Assembly (NCBI GenBank): GCA_018701215.1
Contig: JABIWH010000057.1
Coordinates: forward strand, 1-64,000
Origin: Rhodospirillaceae bacterium
GTDB taxonomy: Bacteria > Pseudomonadota > Alphaproteobacteria > GCA-2731375
Direction of reading: 5' to 3'
DNA: 64,000 bases
Below the pieces are notes generated by a model. That model was not told where the DNA came from. It saw nothing but the letters and a program-made list of their open reading frames with translations, and did not search any database. Position 1 is the stretch's first letter, and every line of letters begins with the position of its first letter. This document shows, piece by piece, positions 37,362 through 46,146 of the stretch. Both the position numbers and the translations under genes were made by a program.

Positions 37362-39440
37362 ATGAATGCCAAGCCGGAAATTTGTTACAGCGCCTGTCCC
37401 CACGACTGTCCATCGACCTGCGCTTTGGAGGTCGAGAAGCTGGACGCCTGGACCATTGGCCGGGTGCGCGGCGCCAGGGACAACGGCTATACCGCCGGCG
37501 TGATTTGCGGCAAGGTCGCCCGCTATGCCGAGCGTATCCATCATCCGGACCGCCTGACACAACCGTTACGCCGCGTTGGCGCTAAAGGTTCAGGTGAATT
37601 TGCGCCCATTGGCTGGGACGAGGCCCTGGACGAGGTGGCGGAGGCGTTGCTCCAGGCAGAGCAAAAACATGGCGCCGAAACGGTCTGGCCCTATTTTTAT
37701 GCCGGCACCATGGGCATGGTGATGCGCGATGGTATTCACCGCCTGCGCCACGCCAAGAAATATTCCGGCATGTACGCCACCATTTGCGTGACCTCGGCCT
37801 GGAATGGCTTCATCGCCGGCACCGGACGTCTGGCCGGCGCCGATCCGCGCGAAATGGCCAAGGCCGATTGCCTGGTCATCTGGGGAACCAACCCGGTCAA
37901 CACCCAGATCAACGTGATGACCCACGCCACCTCCGCCCGTAGGGCAGGCGCGAAAATCGTTCATATCGACACCTACCGCAACGGTACGGCGGAAAAGGCG
38001 GACCTGTTCCTCTGCGTCCGTCCCGGCACCGATGGCGCCCTTGCCTGCGCGGTGATGCACGTGCTGTTCCGCGATGGCCTGGCGAACCGCGAATATCTGG
38101 AGAAATACACCGACTGCCCGGCCGCGTTGGAGGCGCATTTGCGCGACAAGACACCGGCCTGGGCCGAGGCCATCACGGGCGTTCCCGTCGCCGATATCGA
38201 GGCTTTCGCCAAATTGGTGGGCGAGACGCCGAAAACTTTTTTTCGCCTTGGCTATGGCTTTTCACGGCAACGCAACGGCGTCGTCAACATGCACGCGGCA
38301 TCCTGCATCGCCGCCGTCACCGGGTCGTGGCTGGAAGAAGGCGGCGGCGCTTTCCACAACAATGGCGCCATCTATCATTGGGATAAGACGCTGGTCGAAG
38401 GACTTGATGTGCTGGATCCCGCGGTTCGCATACTGGATCAATCGCGCATCGGCCCGGTGCTGACCGGTGACCGGGATGCCCTGGGCGATGGCCCGCCCGT
38501 CACGGCTCTGTTCATACAGAACACCAACCCCATGCGCGTGGCGCCAGAGCATAATTTGGTCCGCCAAGGCTTCGCCCGCGACGATCTGTTCACCTGCGTG
38601 CACGAACAATTCATGACGGAAACCGCACAGATGGCGGACATTGTCCTGCCCGCGACCATGTTCCTCGAACATGATGACGTCTATCAGGGCGGCGGACACC
38701 AATATATCACCCTGGGCCCAAAAATGGTCGAGGCGCCGGGAGAATGCCGCTCCAACCACGAAGTGATCAATGGCCTGGCCAAACGGCTGGGGGCGGCGCA
38801 TCCCGGCTTCGAGATGACGCCGCTGGAATTGATCAATGCGACACTAAAGGCATCAGGCTGGGGCGATGTGGAGAGTTTGCGGCAAAATCGCTGGATCGAT
38901 TGTCAGCCAGAGTTCGCCGAGGCGCATTACATTAATGGTTTCGCGCACCCTGACGGCAAGTTCCGCTTTGCGCCAAAATGGCAAGAGGTTCTGCCCCATG
39001 GCTTCGCTTCCGGGGACTTGATTGACCGAATGCCGGAGCTGCCCGACCATTGGCCGGTGATCGAGGAAGCGACCGAGACCATGCCGTACCGTTTGGTGAC
39101 GGCGCCGGCGCGAAGTTATTTGAATTCGTCTTTCACCGAGACGCCGACCTCGATCGCCCGGGAAGGCAAGCCGACGGTGATGATCCATCCCGATGACGCG
39201 GCGGATCTTGGCGTTGGCAACGATGATGTGGTGCAATTGGGCAATGACCGTGGCGAGTTGCCCATTGCCGTCGAAATCTTCGATGGCGTGCAGCGGGGCG
39301 TGGTTGTGGTCGAAAGCATCTGGCCGAACGCGGCGTTCGCGGGCGGCAAGGGCATCAATGTGTTGACCGGCGCCGATCCGGTGGCCCCCGTCGGCGGCGC
39401 CGCTTTTCACGACAACCGCATATGGATCAGGAGGATGTGA
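37362..39440 (+). CDS. molybdopterin oxidoreductase, cytoplasmic, Fe4S4-containing
   Basis: This 692-residue member of the DMSO reductase/formate dehydrogenase superfamily has an N-terminal cluster motif, CPHDCPSTC (Cys12, Cys16, Cys20) with Cys49 in VICGK. It then has the MoCo-binding segments TICVTSAWNGFI (Cys142 is a candidate Mo ligand), VIWGTNPVNTQ and FIQNTNPM, and a C-terminal molydopterin-binding domain starting near YRLVTAPARSYLNSSF. There is no twin-arginine signal, so it works in the cytoplasm. Function within this broad family is not assignable. Its stop overlaps the aminotransferase start by one base, so the two are translationally coupled. Confidence 0.92.
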   Translation: MNAKPEICYSACPHDCPSTCALEVEKLDAWTIGRVRGARDNGYTAGVICGKVARYAERIHHPDRLTQPLRRVGAKGSGEFAPIGWDEALDEVAEALLQAEQKHGAETVWPYFYAGTMGMVMRDGIHRLRHAKKYSGMYATICVTSAWNGFIAGTGRLAGADPREMAKADCLVIWGTNPVNTQINVMTHATSARRAGAKIVHIDTYRNGTAEKADLFLCVRPGTDGALACAVMHVLFRDGLANREYLEKYTDCPAALEAHLRDKTPAWAEAITGVPVADIEAFAKLVGETPKTFFRLGYGFSRQRNGVVNMHAASCIAAVTGSWLEEGGGAFHNNGAIYHWDKTLVEGLDVLDPAVRILDQSRIGPVLTGDRDALGDGPPVTALFIQNTNPMRVAPEHNLVRQGFARDDLFTCVHEQFMTETAQMADIVLPATMFLEHDDVYQGGGHQYITLGPKMVEAPGECRSNHEVINGLAKRLGAAHPGFEMTPLELINATLKASGWGDVESLRQNRWIDCQPEFAEAHYINGFAHPDGKFRFAPKWQEVLPHGFASGDLIDRMPELPDHWPVIEEATETMPYRLVTAPARSYLNSSFTETPTSIAREGKPTVMIHPDDAADLGVGNDDVVQLGNDRGELPIAVEIFDGVQRGVVVVESIWPNAAFAGGKGINVLTGADPVAPVGGAAFHDNRIWIRRM

Positions 39441-40366
39441 TGAGCCAGGCCGAAACCGTATCGAAGACCGATAATCCATTCGCCGATGGCGCCGCCTTTA
39501 TTGCCGGCGACTATGTGCCCATCGACGAGGCCCGGATACCCATAACCGATTGGGGTTTTCTGCATTCTGACGTGACCTATGACGTGGTCGCTGTATGGGG
39601 CGGCGGCTTTTTCCGCCTGCAGGATCATTTGGACCGCTTTTTTCGCGGCATCGAAAAACTGCATATGCAGTCGCCTTATGACCGGGTGGAAATGGCGGCA
39701 ATTCTGGCGGAATGTGTCAGCCGCTCCGGCATCCGGGAGGCTTACGTCAAATTGATCCTGACCCGTGGCACGCCGCCAAAGGGCCAGCGCGATCCGCGAA
39801 CCTGTGAAAATCAATTTTATGCGTTCGCCATACCCTATGTCTGGATCACGCCACCGGAAAAACAAGAACTGGGGATGCATCTCACTGTCAGCAGCATACC
39901 GCGCATCTCGCCGGATTCAGTGGACCCGACGGTGAAGAATTTTCACTGGGGCGATATGGTTCAGGGCCTGTTCGAAGCCTATGACCGTGGCGCCGAAACG
40001 CCCGTGCTGACCGACGGCCAGGGCAATATCACGGAGGGCCCCGGCTTCAATATATTTGCCGCTATCGGCGGCCGTCTGGTGACGCCGGACAGCGGCGTAT
40101 TGTTGGGCATTACCCGCAAGACGGTGATCGAACTGGCGCAATCCTTGAATGTCAAAGTTGATGTGGGCATTTTGACGGAAGCCGAATTGCGCGCCGCGGA
40201 CGAGATTTTTATCTCCTCCACCGCTGGCGGCGTCATCCCCGTAAGCAAGCTGGACGGCAAACCTATCGGCGACGGCAGTCCCGGGCCCTTGGCCCTGCGT
40301 TTACGCCAGATGTACTGGGATGCCCATGACGATGGGAAGTATGTTACCCGGATCGACTATCACTAA
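39440..40366 (+). CDS. class IV PLP aminotransferase, (R)-amine transaminase-like
   Basis: This 308-residue fold-type IV enzyme has the PLP lysine in PTVKNFHWGD. Several stretches closely resemble what I recall of characterised (R)-selective amine transaminases: LHSDVTYDVVAVW, FFRLQDHLDRF, GITRKTVIELAQSL and STAGGVIP. By contrast, the YxG motif of branched-chain aminotransferases and the RxH motif of D-alanine transaminases are not apparent. ATG 39440 has AGGAGG 5 bases upstream; the ATG at 39422 lies inside the molybdoenzyme gene and lacks such a site. The 3' end overlaps the convergent MFS gene by 23 bases. The exact substrate remains unproven. Confidence 0.88.
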   Translation: MSQAETVSKTDNPFADGAAFIAGDYVPIDEARIPITDWGFLHSDVTYDVVAVWGGGFFRLQDHLDRFFRGIEKLHMQSPYDRVEMAAILAECVSRSGIREAYVKLILTRGTPPKGQRDPRTCENQFYAFAIPYVWITPPEKQELGMHLTVSSIPRISPDSVDPTVKNFHWGDMVQGLFEAYDRGAETPVLTDGQGNITEGPGFNIFAAIGGRLVTPDSGVLLGITRKTVIELAQSLNVKVDVGILTEAELRAADEIFISSTAGGVIPVSKLDGKPIGDGSPGPLALRLRQMYWDAHDDGKYVTRIDYH

Positions 40367-41567
40367 CCGCTGCCAACGGACCGGACAAAGCCAGGGCCAG
40401 GGGAACGGTGGTCAATGCAAAAATGCCGACAATAGCCAAGGTATGGGGCACGCCGTTCAGATCGCTCAACACGCCGAAAATTGTGGGCGAGATCGCCCAG
40501 GCGCCAATGGTCAGGGTCATGAACAGGCCAAAGCCTCGGCCATGACGTTCCGGTGCGACGAATTCGGCGACAGAGGCATAGAGTACCGAAGATGTGCCGT
40601 TCAAGGCCAGGCCCACGAGAGGCAGCAGGATCAGGTCCGCGGTCAGGGACAGGGGCAACAACAACAATATGCCGGCCCCGGTGGCCAGCTCCGTCAACAC
40701 CGCCGTGCGGACAATGCCCAGGCGTTCGGCGATCAGGCCGCAAACCAGCTTGCCCGCGGCGCCGCCCGCGAAAACCAGAACCAGGGCAAAGCCAACGGTT
40801 TGAATATCCGCGCCCTTGCCGATCAGCAGGAACGGCAGAAAGGTCATGAAAGCGGCCCGGCAGGCCCCGTCTATCATCGAAGTCGCCGAGAGCAAAACAA
40901 ACCCACGCCGCTGGCGAATACCCCAATCGCCTAGTTTCAGCGCCGGGACATCGTCCGTTGACGTTGGCAACTGGGCGCTGGGGCGGCCGCCCGCTGCCAG
41001 AATGCGCAGCAGGATCAGAATTCCCATGGCGGCAACGATGCCAATAGCGCCATAGCCGGTTGTAACGACGCGCCAATCAAGACTGACCAGGGCCAGGGCC
41101 GCCAAGCCGGGAACCGCCATTTTGCCCAGATCGCCGGAGAAATTGTAGATGCCCAAGGCGGCGCGCCGGGGGCCGTCTTCATAGGCTCTGGCGACGATGG
41201 TGGAATTCAGCGGATGTTGCGTGCTGCCGCCCAGGCCGGCCAGGGCAAGTGCCGCTGCCAGTCCCAGAGCACTGCCGGCAAAGCCCAAAAGGCAAAACCC
41301 GAAACCCGCCAAGGCCATGCCCAGCACCAGGATCCGCCGCTCCCCCCAACGTTCCGAGGCTAGCCCGGCGGGCAGCTGACCAATGGTCATGGCGCCGGAA
41401 TAGGTCGAGGATATGGCCCCGACCTGGGTCAGGCTGAGGCCAAATTCCGCCTGCCAAAGAGGCAATAGCAAGGTGACGAGATCGGTAAAACCATCATGGA
41501 CAAAATGGGTGCTGCAGGATGCGCCAAGGACGCGCCGTTGCTGCCGGGTTGCCGGCGCTGTTACCAT
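40344..41567 (-). CDS. MFS transporter, fosmidomycin-resistance-like
   Basis: This 407-residue protein has about twelve membrane segments. The N-terminal HFVHDGFTDLVTLLLPLWQ and the loop-2 motif GLASERWGERRIL match the Fsr-like subgroup of the major facilitator superfamily, and STQHPLN lies near TM4-5. Fsr proteins export fosmidomycin and other compounds, but most homologues are uncharacterised. The start overlaps the end of the phosphatase gene by 7 bases, so it belongs to the pmbA operon, and its 3' end overlaps the aminotransferase. Confidence 0.88.
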   Translation of the reverse strand: MVTAPATRQQRRVLGASCSTHFVHDGFTDLVTLLLPLWQAEFGLSLTQVGAISSTYSGAMTIGQLPAGLASERWGERRILVLGMALAGFGFCLLGFAGSALGLAAALALAGLGGSTQHPLNSTIVARAYEDGPRRAALGIYNFSGDLGKMAVPGLAALALVSLDWRVVTTGYGAIGIVAAMGILILLRILAAGGRPSAQLPTSTDDVPALKLGDWGIRQRRGFVLLSATSMIDGACRAAFMTFLPFLLIGKGADIQTVGFALVLVFAGGAAGKLVCGLIAERLGIVRTAVLTELATGAGILLLLPLSLTADLILLPLVGLALNGTSSVLYASVAEFVAPERHGRGFGLFMTLTIGAWAISPTIFGVLSDLNGVPHTLAIVGIFALTTVPLALALSGPLAAVSDSRSG

Positions 41568-42367
41568 TTTGATCCGGGTGGCCGCTTTATGGTTTCCAGA
41601 AATGTCAGAATATGGGCGTGCAACGCCGGTCCCGCACCGATAACCGATTTATGCAGCGTATCGGACTGGTTGTAGCGGAAAGCTTCGCCGTGGGAATTGG
41701 AGTTGACGCCGCCGGCCTCCGCTAAAATCAATTCAGCCGCCGCGATATCCCAATCGCATTTGCCGGATAACGAGATGCAGGCATCATATCGTCCATCGGC
41801 CACCAGACACATCCGGTAGGCGATTGAATTGACCATGTGCAGCGTTATGTCGCGCGGCTTGTCCTTGACCGCAGACTGCTGGAACATATACCGGCCGGTC
41901 AACAGGCGCGAACCCTCGAAATCAGACTTTGCGGTGACCTTAATGGGCTTGCCGTTCAGGCGGGCGCCGCCGCCCAGGATTGCCTCGTAAAATTCCTCTG
42001 TCGCGGGATTATAGACCGCGCCCGCCACGGGCCGCCCATCCCGCACCAGGGCGGCGCAAACGGTGAATTCCTCGCGTTGCTCGATAAAGGCGCGGGTGCC
42101 GTCGATGGGGTCCACCACCCAGACACTGCTGCATTCCAGCCGCGCGGGGTCGTCATCGGTCTCCTCCGACAGCCAGCCGTATGTTGGCTGGGCGTTGCAG
42201 AGTTTATCGCGCAACAGATCATCCACCGCGTGATCAGCCTCGGACACCGGGTCGTCAGGGCCCTTTGTCCAATGCTTCACACCGTCATGAAAATAGCTAA
42301 GCGCCAGGGCGCCGCCCTCGCGTACCGTTTCCAACAGCAACGCATGATCTTGCTCCAACTGGTTCAC
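41561..42367 (-). CDS. inositol monophosphatase-family phosphatase (CysQ/HisN-like)
   Basis: This 268-residue Li-sensitive phosphatase-fold protein has WLSEETDDD (first metal site), VVDPIDGTRAF (central motif) and CDWDIAAAELILAEAGG (final motif), so the two-metal centre is complete. Family members act on 3'-phosphoadenosine 5'-phosphate, inositol phosphates or histidinol phosphate. In alphaproteobacteria the copy joined to pmbA is usually annotated as 3'(2'),5'-bisphosphate nucleotidase. A clearer cysQ lies at 63137. The ATG overlaps the pmbA stop by 4 bases. Confidence 0.9.
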   Translation of the reverse strand: MNQLEQDHALLLETVREGGALALSYFHDGVKHWTKGPDDPVSEADHAVDDLLRDKLCNAQPTYGWLSEETDDDPARLECSSVWVVDPIDGTRAFIEQREEFTVCAALVRDGRPVAGAVYNPATEEFYEAILGGGARLNGKPIKVTAKSDFEGSRLLTGRYMFQQSAVKDKPRDITLHMVNSIAYRMCLVADGRYDACISLSGKCDWDIAAAELILAEAGGVNSNSHGEAFRYNQSDTLHKSVIGAGPALHAHILTFLETIKRPPGSKW

Positions 42368-43719
42368 GTTCCCGCCACCATCAATCCATCAATGCGCAGG
42401 GTTGGGGCATTGTTGCCGTAGCGAAAGGTCAGATCATTGGCCGGGGTAATGTTCAAGAACATGTCCTTCAGATTACCGGCAATCGTCAGCTCCGATACCG
42501 GGTGGGTCAGCTCGCCCTTGTCGATCCAGAACCCGGCGGCGCCACGGCTGTAATCACCGGTCACGCCATTGACGCCGAAGCCGATCAATTCGGTGATATA
42601 CAGCCCCGATGCAATATCCGCCAACAGCTCATCGCGGCTGCAGGCGCCGGGCTGCATATAAAGATTTGTCGTGCTTGGCGCTGGTGGTCCGGAGGTTCCG
42701 CGGCTGGCATGTCCGGTGCTCGCCAGGCCCAATTGCCGGGCGGACGCGGAATCCATGATCCATGTCGCCAATTCGCCATTCTCCGCCAGCAGCCATCGCC
42801 GGTTGGCCACGCCTTCGCCATCAAATGGCTTCGACGCCAGGCCTCTTGGCCGATGGGGATCGTCAACGATTGTAATGCCGGGGGCAAAGATCTGTTTGCC
42901 CAGGCTATCCTTCAAAAACGATGTGCCGCGCGCCACTGAAGTACCGCTGATGGCGCCAACAAAATGGCCCAGCATGGAATTCGACACGCGGGGGTCGAAA
43001 ATCACCGGGATCTGCTGGCTTTCAACCTTGCGCGGGTTCAGACGCCGCACCGCCCGCTGGCCGGCGGAGGTGCCGATGGCCGCCGGTTTGTCCAGGTCGC
43101 CGCCATGCCGGGCGGAGGTAAAATCGTAATCACGTTCCATTCCCGTGCCTTCGCCGGCGATGACGGACGCGAAAAGCGAATGGGATGACGTGGCATAGCC
43201 ACCCGAAAAACCGTTCGAGGTGACCAGGGCAATGCGGTTGCGGCCCCAGCCGGCGCCCGCGCTTTCGGAATTGCTGACGCCTGCCACGGCCAGGGCCGCT
43301 GTCTCGGCCTCCGCCGCCATCTCGTACAGCGCCTCGGGTGTCGGCTCGCCTGGGTCATTCAGGTCCAGGTCGGGAATGTCCGTGCACAAACGATCCGTAT
43401 CCGCCAGGCCGCAATAAGGATCTTCCGGCATCGCCGCCGCCATCGCCAGGCCTCGTTCAAGCAATTCATCCAGGCTGGCCGGCGTCATGTCGGTGGAGGA
43501 GACGATGGCTTGTTTCTTGCCGAAAAATATCCGCAGGCCCAGGTCCTTACTTTCCGAGCGCTCCAAGTCCTCGCGGGCGCCAAGGCGGTAGCTGACTTCA
43601 AGCGAGACGGATTCGAATAAAACCGCGTCGGCGGCATCCGCACCGGCGCGCTTCGCCTTGTCGACAAGGTCGGACAGCAGGTTCAGATCGTTGGCCGTAT
43701 CGGCCGAATTTTGGCTCAT
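42364..43719 (-). CDS. pmbA: PmbA/TldD family metallopeptidase
   Basis: This 451-residue member of the TldD/PmbA family is a partner that with TldD forms a peptidase acting on microcin precursors and the CcdA antitoxin. It shows the family N-terminus (helical, with LGAREDLERSESKDLGLRIFFGK) and the late GVNGVTGDYSRGAAGFWI and SELTIAGNLKDMFLNI segments. PmbA-type proteins lack the HExxxH zinc motif of TldD, and none is visible here. tldD is not in the window. The phosphatase and MFS genes follow in the same operon. Confidence 0.94.
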   Translation of the reverse strand: MSQNSADTANDLNLLSDLVDKAKRAGADAADAVLFESVSLEVSYRLGAREDLERSESKDLGLRIFFGKKQAIVSSTDMTPASLDELLERGLAMAAAMPEDPYCGLADTDRLCTDIPDLDLNDPGEPTPEALYEMAAEAETAALAVAGVSNSESAGAGWGRNRIALVTSNGFSGGYATSSHSLFASVIAGEGTGMERDYDFTSARHGGDLDKPAAIGTSAGQRAVRRLNPRKVESQQIPVIFDPRVSNSMLGHFVGAISGTSVARGTSFLKDSLGKQIFAPGITIVDDPHRPRGLASKPFDGEGVANRRWLLAENGELATWIMDSASARQLGLASTGHASRGTSGPPAPSTTNLYMQPGACSRDELLADIASGLYITELIGFGVNGVTGDYSRGAAGFWIDKGELTHPVSELTIAGNLKDMFLNITPANDLTFRYGNNAPTLRIDGLMVAGT

Positions 43720-43856
43720 GGGGTATCTCCACCGTTGGAGGATAGCTCGTTTGCCCTGTATAGGGCTTTCGCGGCAGCTTTGCGACCGCCGCGCCCCATA
43801 ATTGGCGAAAAATAGCTAATGAAGATGTAATGGTGCCAGAACTGCCCGGAAGCACG

Positions 43857-44021
43857 CTAGAAATCTGAAACAATGCCCTTGCGCTCCCAATCACCATAGC
43901 GCGTGGGCTCAAGTCCCTTGGGGCCGCCGACTTCCTTCACCGGTTTTTGTTTGCCTTCGCCCGATGGCTGCTCAACGTTGCTTTGCTCGGGCTGTTTTGG
44001 ATCGGGTGTTTTCGTCGGCAT
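43857..44021 (-). CDS. DUF1674 protein, SdhAF4-like succinate dehydrogenase assembly factor
   Basis: This 54-residue protein ends in the DUF1674 signature (GPKGLEPTRYGDWERKG, then IVSDF). Eukaryotic SdhAF4 and bacterial relatives help assemble flavinylated succinate dehydrogenase. ATG 44021 is chosen because GGGAGA lies 9 bases before it; an upstream in-frame ATG at 44039 would add six residues. The N-terminal half is polar, rich in Pro, Gln and Lys. It is divergent from rsmB, a common arrangement in this class. Confidence 0.9.
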   Translation of the reverse strand: MPTKTPDPKQPEQSNVEQPSGEGKQKPVKEVGGPKGLEPTRYGDWERKGIVSDF

Positions 44022-44096
44022 CAAATCTGTCTCCCACATGGTGCGTCGGACTATGTTACACACCTTTCGGGTAGTAGATGGGATGAAAATGAATGA

Positions 44097-45398
44097 ATGA
44101 TCATGAGTGATACCGGGCATCGATCGCGCTCCGCCGCCATGCGGCTTCTGGGCCGAATTCTGGACCGTGGTCAAATGCTGGACGAGGCACTGGTCGACGA
44201 GCAGGAGGGCGGCGGACGCATGGCCAAACTGGCACCTCGGGACCGTGCCTTTGCCCGGCTGCTCACGGTGACCGTTTTGCGCCGGCTGGGTCAGATCGAT
44301 GACGCCATCGACCGTTGCCTGGACAAACCATTGAACCGGGCGGCGAAACCGGCCCGCAACGCGCTTCGCCTCGCCGGTGCACAGACAATGTTTCTTGGCA
44401 CGCCAGCGCATGCCGTCGTTGACGGTGCCGTTCGTTTGATGGGCTCGCGGCAGAGGCATCTGAGCGGTCTGGTCAATGCGGTCTCCCGGCGGCTGACCCG
44501 TGAAGCAGGGGCAATTTTGGCGACGCAGGACGAAGTGCGTTTGAATTGCCCGGCATGGCTTTGGCGATCCTGGACGGCTGCTTACGGTGAAGAAACGACG
44601 GAAGAAATGGTCGCAGGCATGCTGTTGGAACCGCCCCTGGATCTGACGTTCAAGGCAAAGCCTGAAGATTGGACGGAGACATTGCAGGGAGAGATCCTGG
44701 CGACCGGCAGCCTGCGACGCGAGGGCGGCGGCATAATTCAGGCATTGCCTGGTTTTACTGAGGGGGCGTGGTGGGTCCAGGATACCGCCGCCACGCTGCC
44801 GGTGGCCCTAATGGGCCAGGTGGAGGGGCGGGAGGTGCTGGAGCTTTGCGCGGCACCGGGCGGCAAGACCGCTCAATTGGCGGCGTTGGGTGCGCGGGTA
44901 ACGGCGATCGACAGCGCGCCAAAACGAATGGCGTTGCTGCATGACAACCTGGAACGTCTGGGCTTGCAGGCAGAGACCATGGTTGCCGACGTCTTGAAGT
45001 GGCGGCCGGCGAAACCTTTTGATTTCATATTGCTAGATGCGCCATGCAGCGCGACGGGAACCATACGCCGGCACCCTGATATTTGGCATCTACGTACTGC
45101 CAAGGATGTGGCGGCCGCGGCGGACCTGCAGGACAAGATGTTGCAGGCGGCGATAAAGATGCTGGCGCCGGGCGGAATCTTGGTTTTCTGCACCTGTTCC
45201 TTGCAACCAGAAGAGGGCGAGGCGCGGATAGAGGCCTTGCTGGCATCCGGTGCACCGGTTAGCCGGCTGCCGGTCAAGGCGGCGGAACTGTTTGGCCTCG
45301 ATATGCTGATCACCCTGCAAGGCGACGTGCGTACGCTGCCTCATTATGAAGGCGGAATGGACGGGTTTTATGCCTGCCGCCTGCTGCGGGGCGATTGA
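44097..45398 (+). CDS. rsmB: RsmB/Fmu-family rRNA cytosine-5 methyltransferase
   Basis: This 433-residue protein combines an N-terminal NusB-like RNA-binding domain (about 10-140) with a class I methyltransferase. The SAM motif is LELCAAPGGKTAQLA, the catalytic motif IV is DAPCSATGTIRRHPD, and the nucleophile Cys lies in CTCSLQPEEGEARI. RsmB makes m5C967 in 16S rRNA, and close relatives exist, so site specificity is inferred. The start may be ATG 44097 or 44103, both in frame. Confidence 0.93.
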   Translation: MIMSDTGHRSRSAAMRLLGRILDRGQMLDEALVDEQEGGGRMAKLAPRDRAFARLLTVTVLRRLGQIDDAIDRCLDKPLNRAAKPARNALRLAGAQTMFLGTPAHAVVDGAVRLMGSRQRHLSGLVNAVSRRLTREAGAILATQDEVRLNCPAWLWRSWTAAYGEETTEEMVAGMLLEPPLDLTFKAKPEDWTETLQGEILATGSLRREGGGIIQALPGFTEGAWWVQDTAATLPVALMGQVEGREVLELCAAPGGKTAQLAALGARVTAIDSAPKRMALLHDNLERLGLQAETMVADVLKWRPAKPFDFILLDAPCSATGTIRRHPDIWHLRTAKDVAAAADLQDKMLQAAIKMLAPGGILVFCTCSLQPEEGEARIEALLASGAPVSRLPVKAAELFGLDMLITLQGDVRTLPHYEGGMDGFYACRLLRGD

Positions 45399-45456
45399 AC
45401 CCAAAGGTGTCTTTCATTGGCTTGCGGCCAGCATGGCAAACTGCTACCTCTCCGGC

Positions 45457-46125
45457 ATGCAACAAAAAACCCGTATCGCACCTTCAATATTGTCCGCCGA
45501 TTTCGCCGCCCTGGGCGAGGAAGTCCGGGCGGTCACGGCGGCTGGCGCCGACTATATCCATATCGATGTCATGGACGGCCATTTCGTGCCGAATTTGACC
45601 ATTGGCCCAGCGGTGGTCGCCGCCTTGCGCCCGCACAGCGAATTGCCGTTTGATGTGCATCTGATGATCAGCCCGGTGGATCCTTATATCCCGGATTTTA
45701 TCGCTGCCGGCGCCGACATCGTCACAATTCATGCCGAGGCCGGGGCCCATTTGCACCGCACCATTCAGTTGATCAAGGATCAGGGCGCGCGCGCCGGTCT
45801 GGCCTTGAACCCCGGCACGCCGATCGCGGCGGTGGAGCCATTGTTGGAAGATCTGGATCTTGTCCTGGTCATGAGCGTTAATCCAGGCTTTGGCGGGCAA
45901 TCCTTTATTTCGGGGCAGTTGGAGAAAGTGCGCCAGTTGCGGGCTCTTATCGATGCGACGGGGGATACCATTGACCTGCAGGTGGATGGTGGCGTCAATG
46001 TCGAGAATGCGGCGACCGTTGTTGCCGCGGGCGCCGATGTGCTGGTCGCGGGTTCCGCGACCTTCACCGGCGGCGTTGAAAAATACGCGGCCAATATCAA
46101 GGCGCTTCGGGCAACGCCGAATTAG
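45457..46125 (+). CDS. rpe: ribulose-phosphate 3-epimerase
   Basis: Rpe interconverts ribulose 5-phosphate and xylulose 5-phosphate in the pentose phosphate and Calvin cycles. The 222-residue TIM barrel has APSILSADFA, HIDVMDGHFVPNLTIGP (metal His and catalytic Asp), HLMI, MSVNPGFGGQSFI and QVDGGVNVENA (second catalytic Asp). ATG 45457 gives the family N-terminus; the frame from 45346 overlaps rsmB. It is co-oriented with rsmB and the heparinase-like gene. Confidence 0.96.
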   Translation: MQQKTRIAPSILSADFAALGEEVRAVTAAGADYIHIDVMDGHFVPNLTIGPAVVAALRPHSELPFDVHLMISPVDPYIPDFIAAGADIVTIHAEAGAHLHRTIQLIKDQGARAGLALNPGTPIAAVEPLLEDLDLVLVMSVNPGFGGQSFISGQLEKVRQLRALIDATGDTIDLQVDGGVNVENAATVVAAGADVLVAGSATFTGGVEKYAANIKALRATPN

Positions 46126-46146
46126 CGCCGGGAATAGCGCGACATC

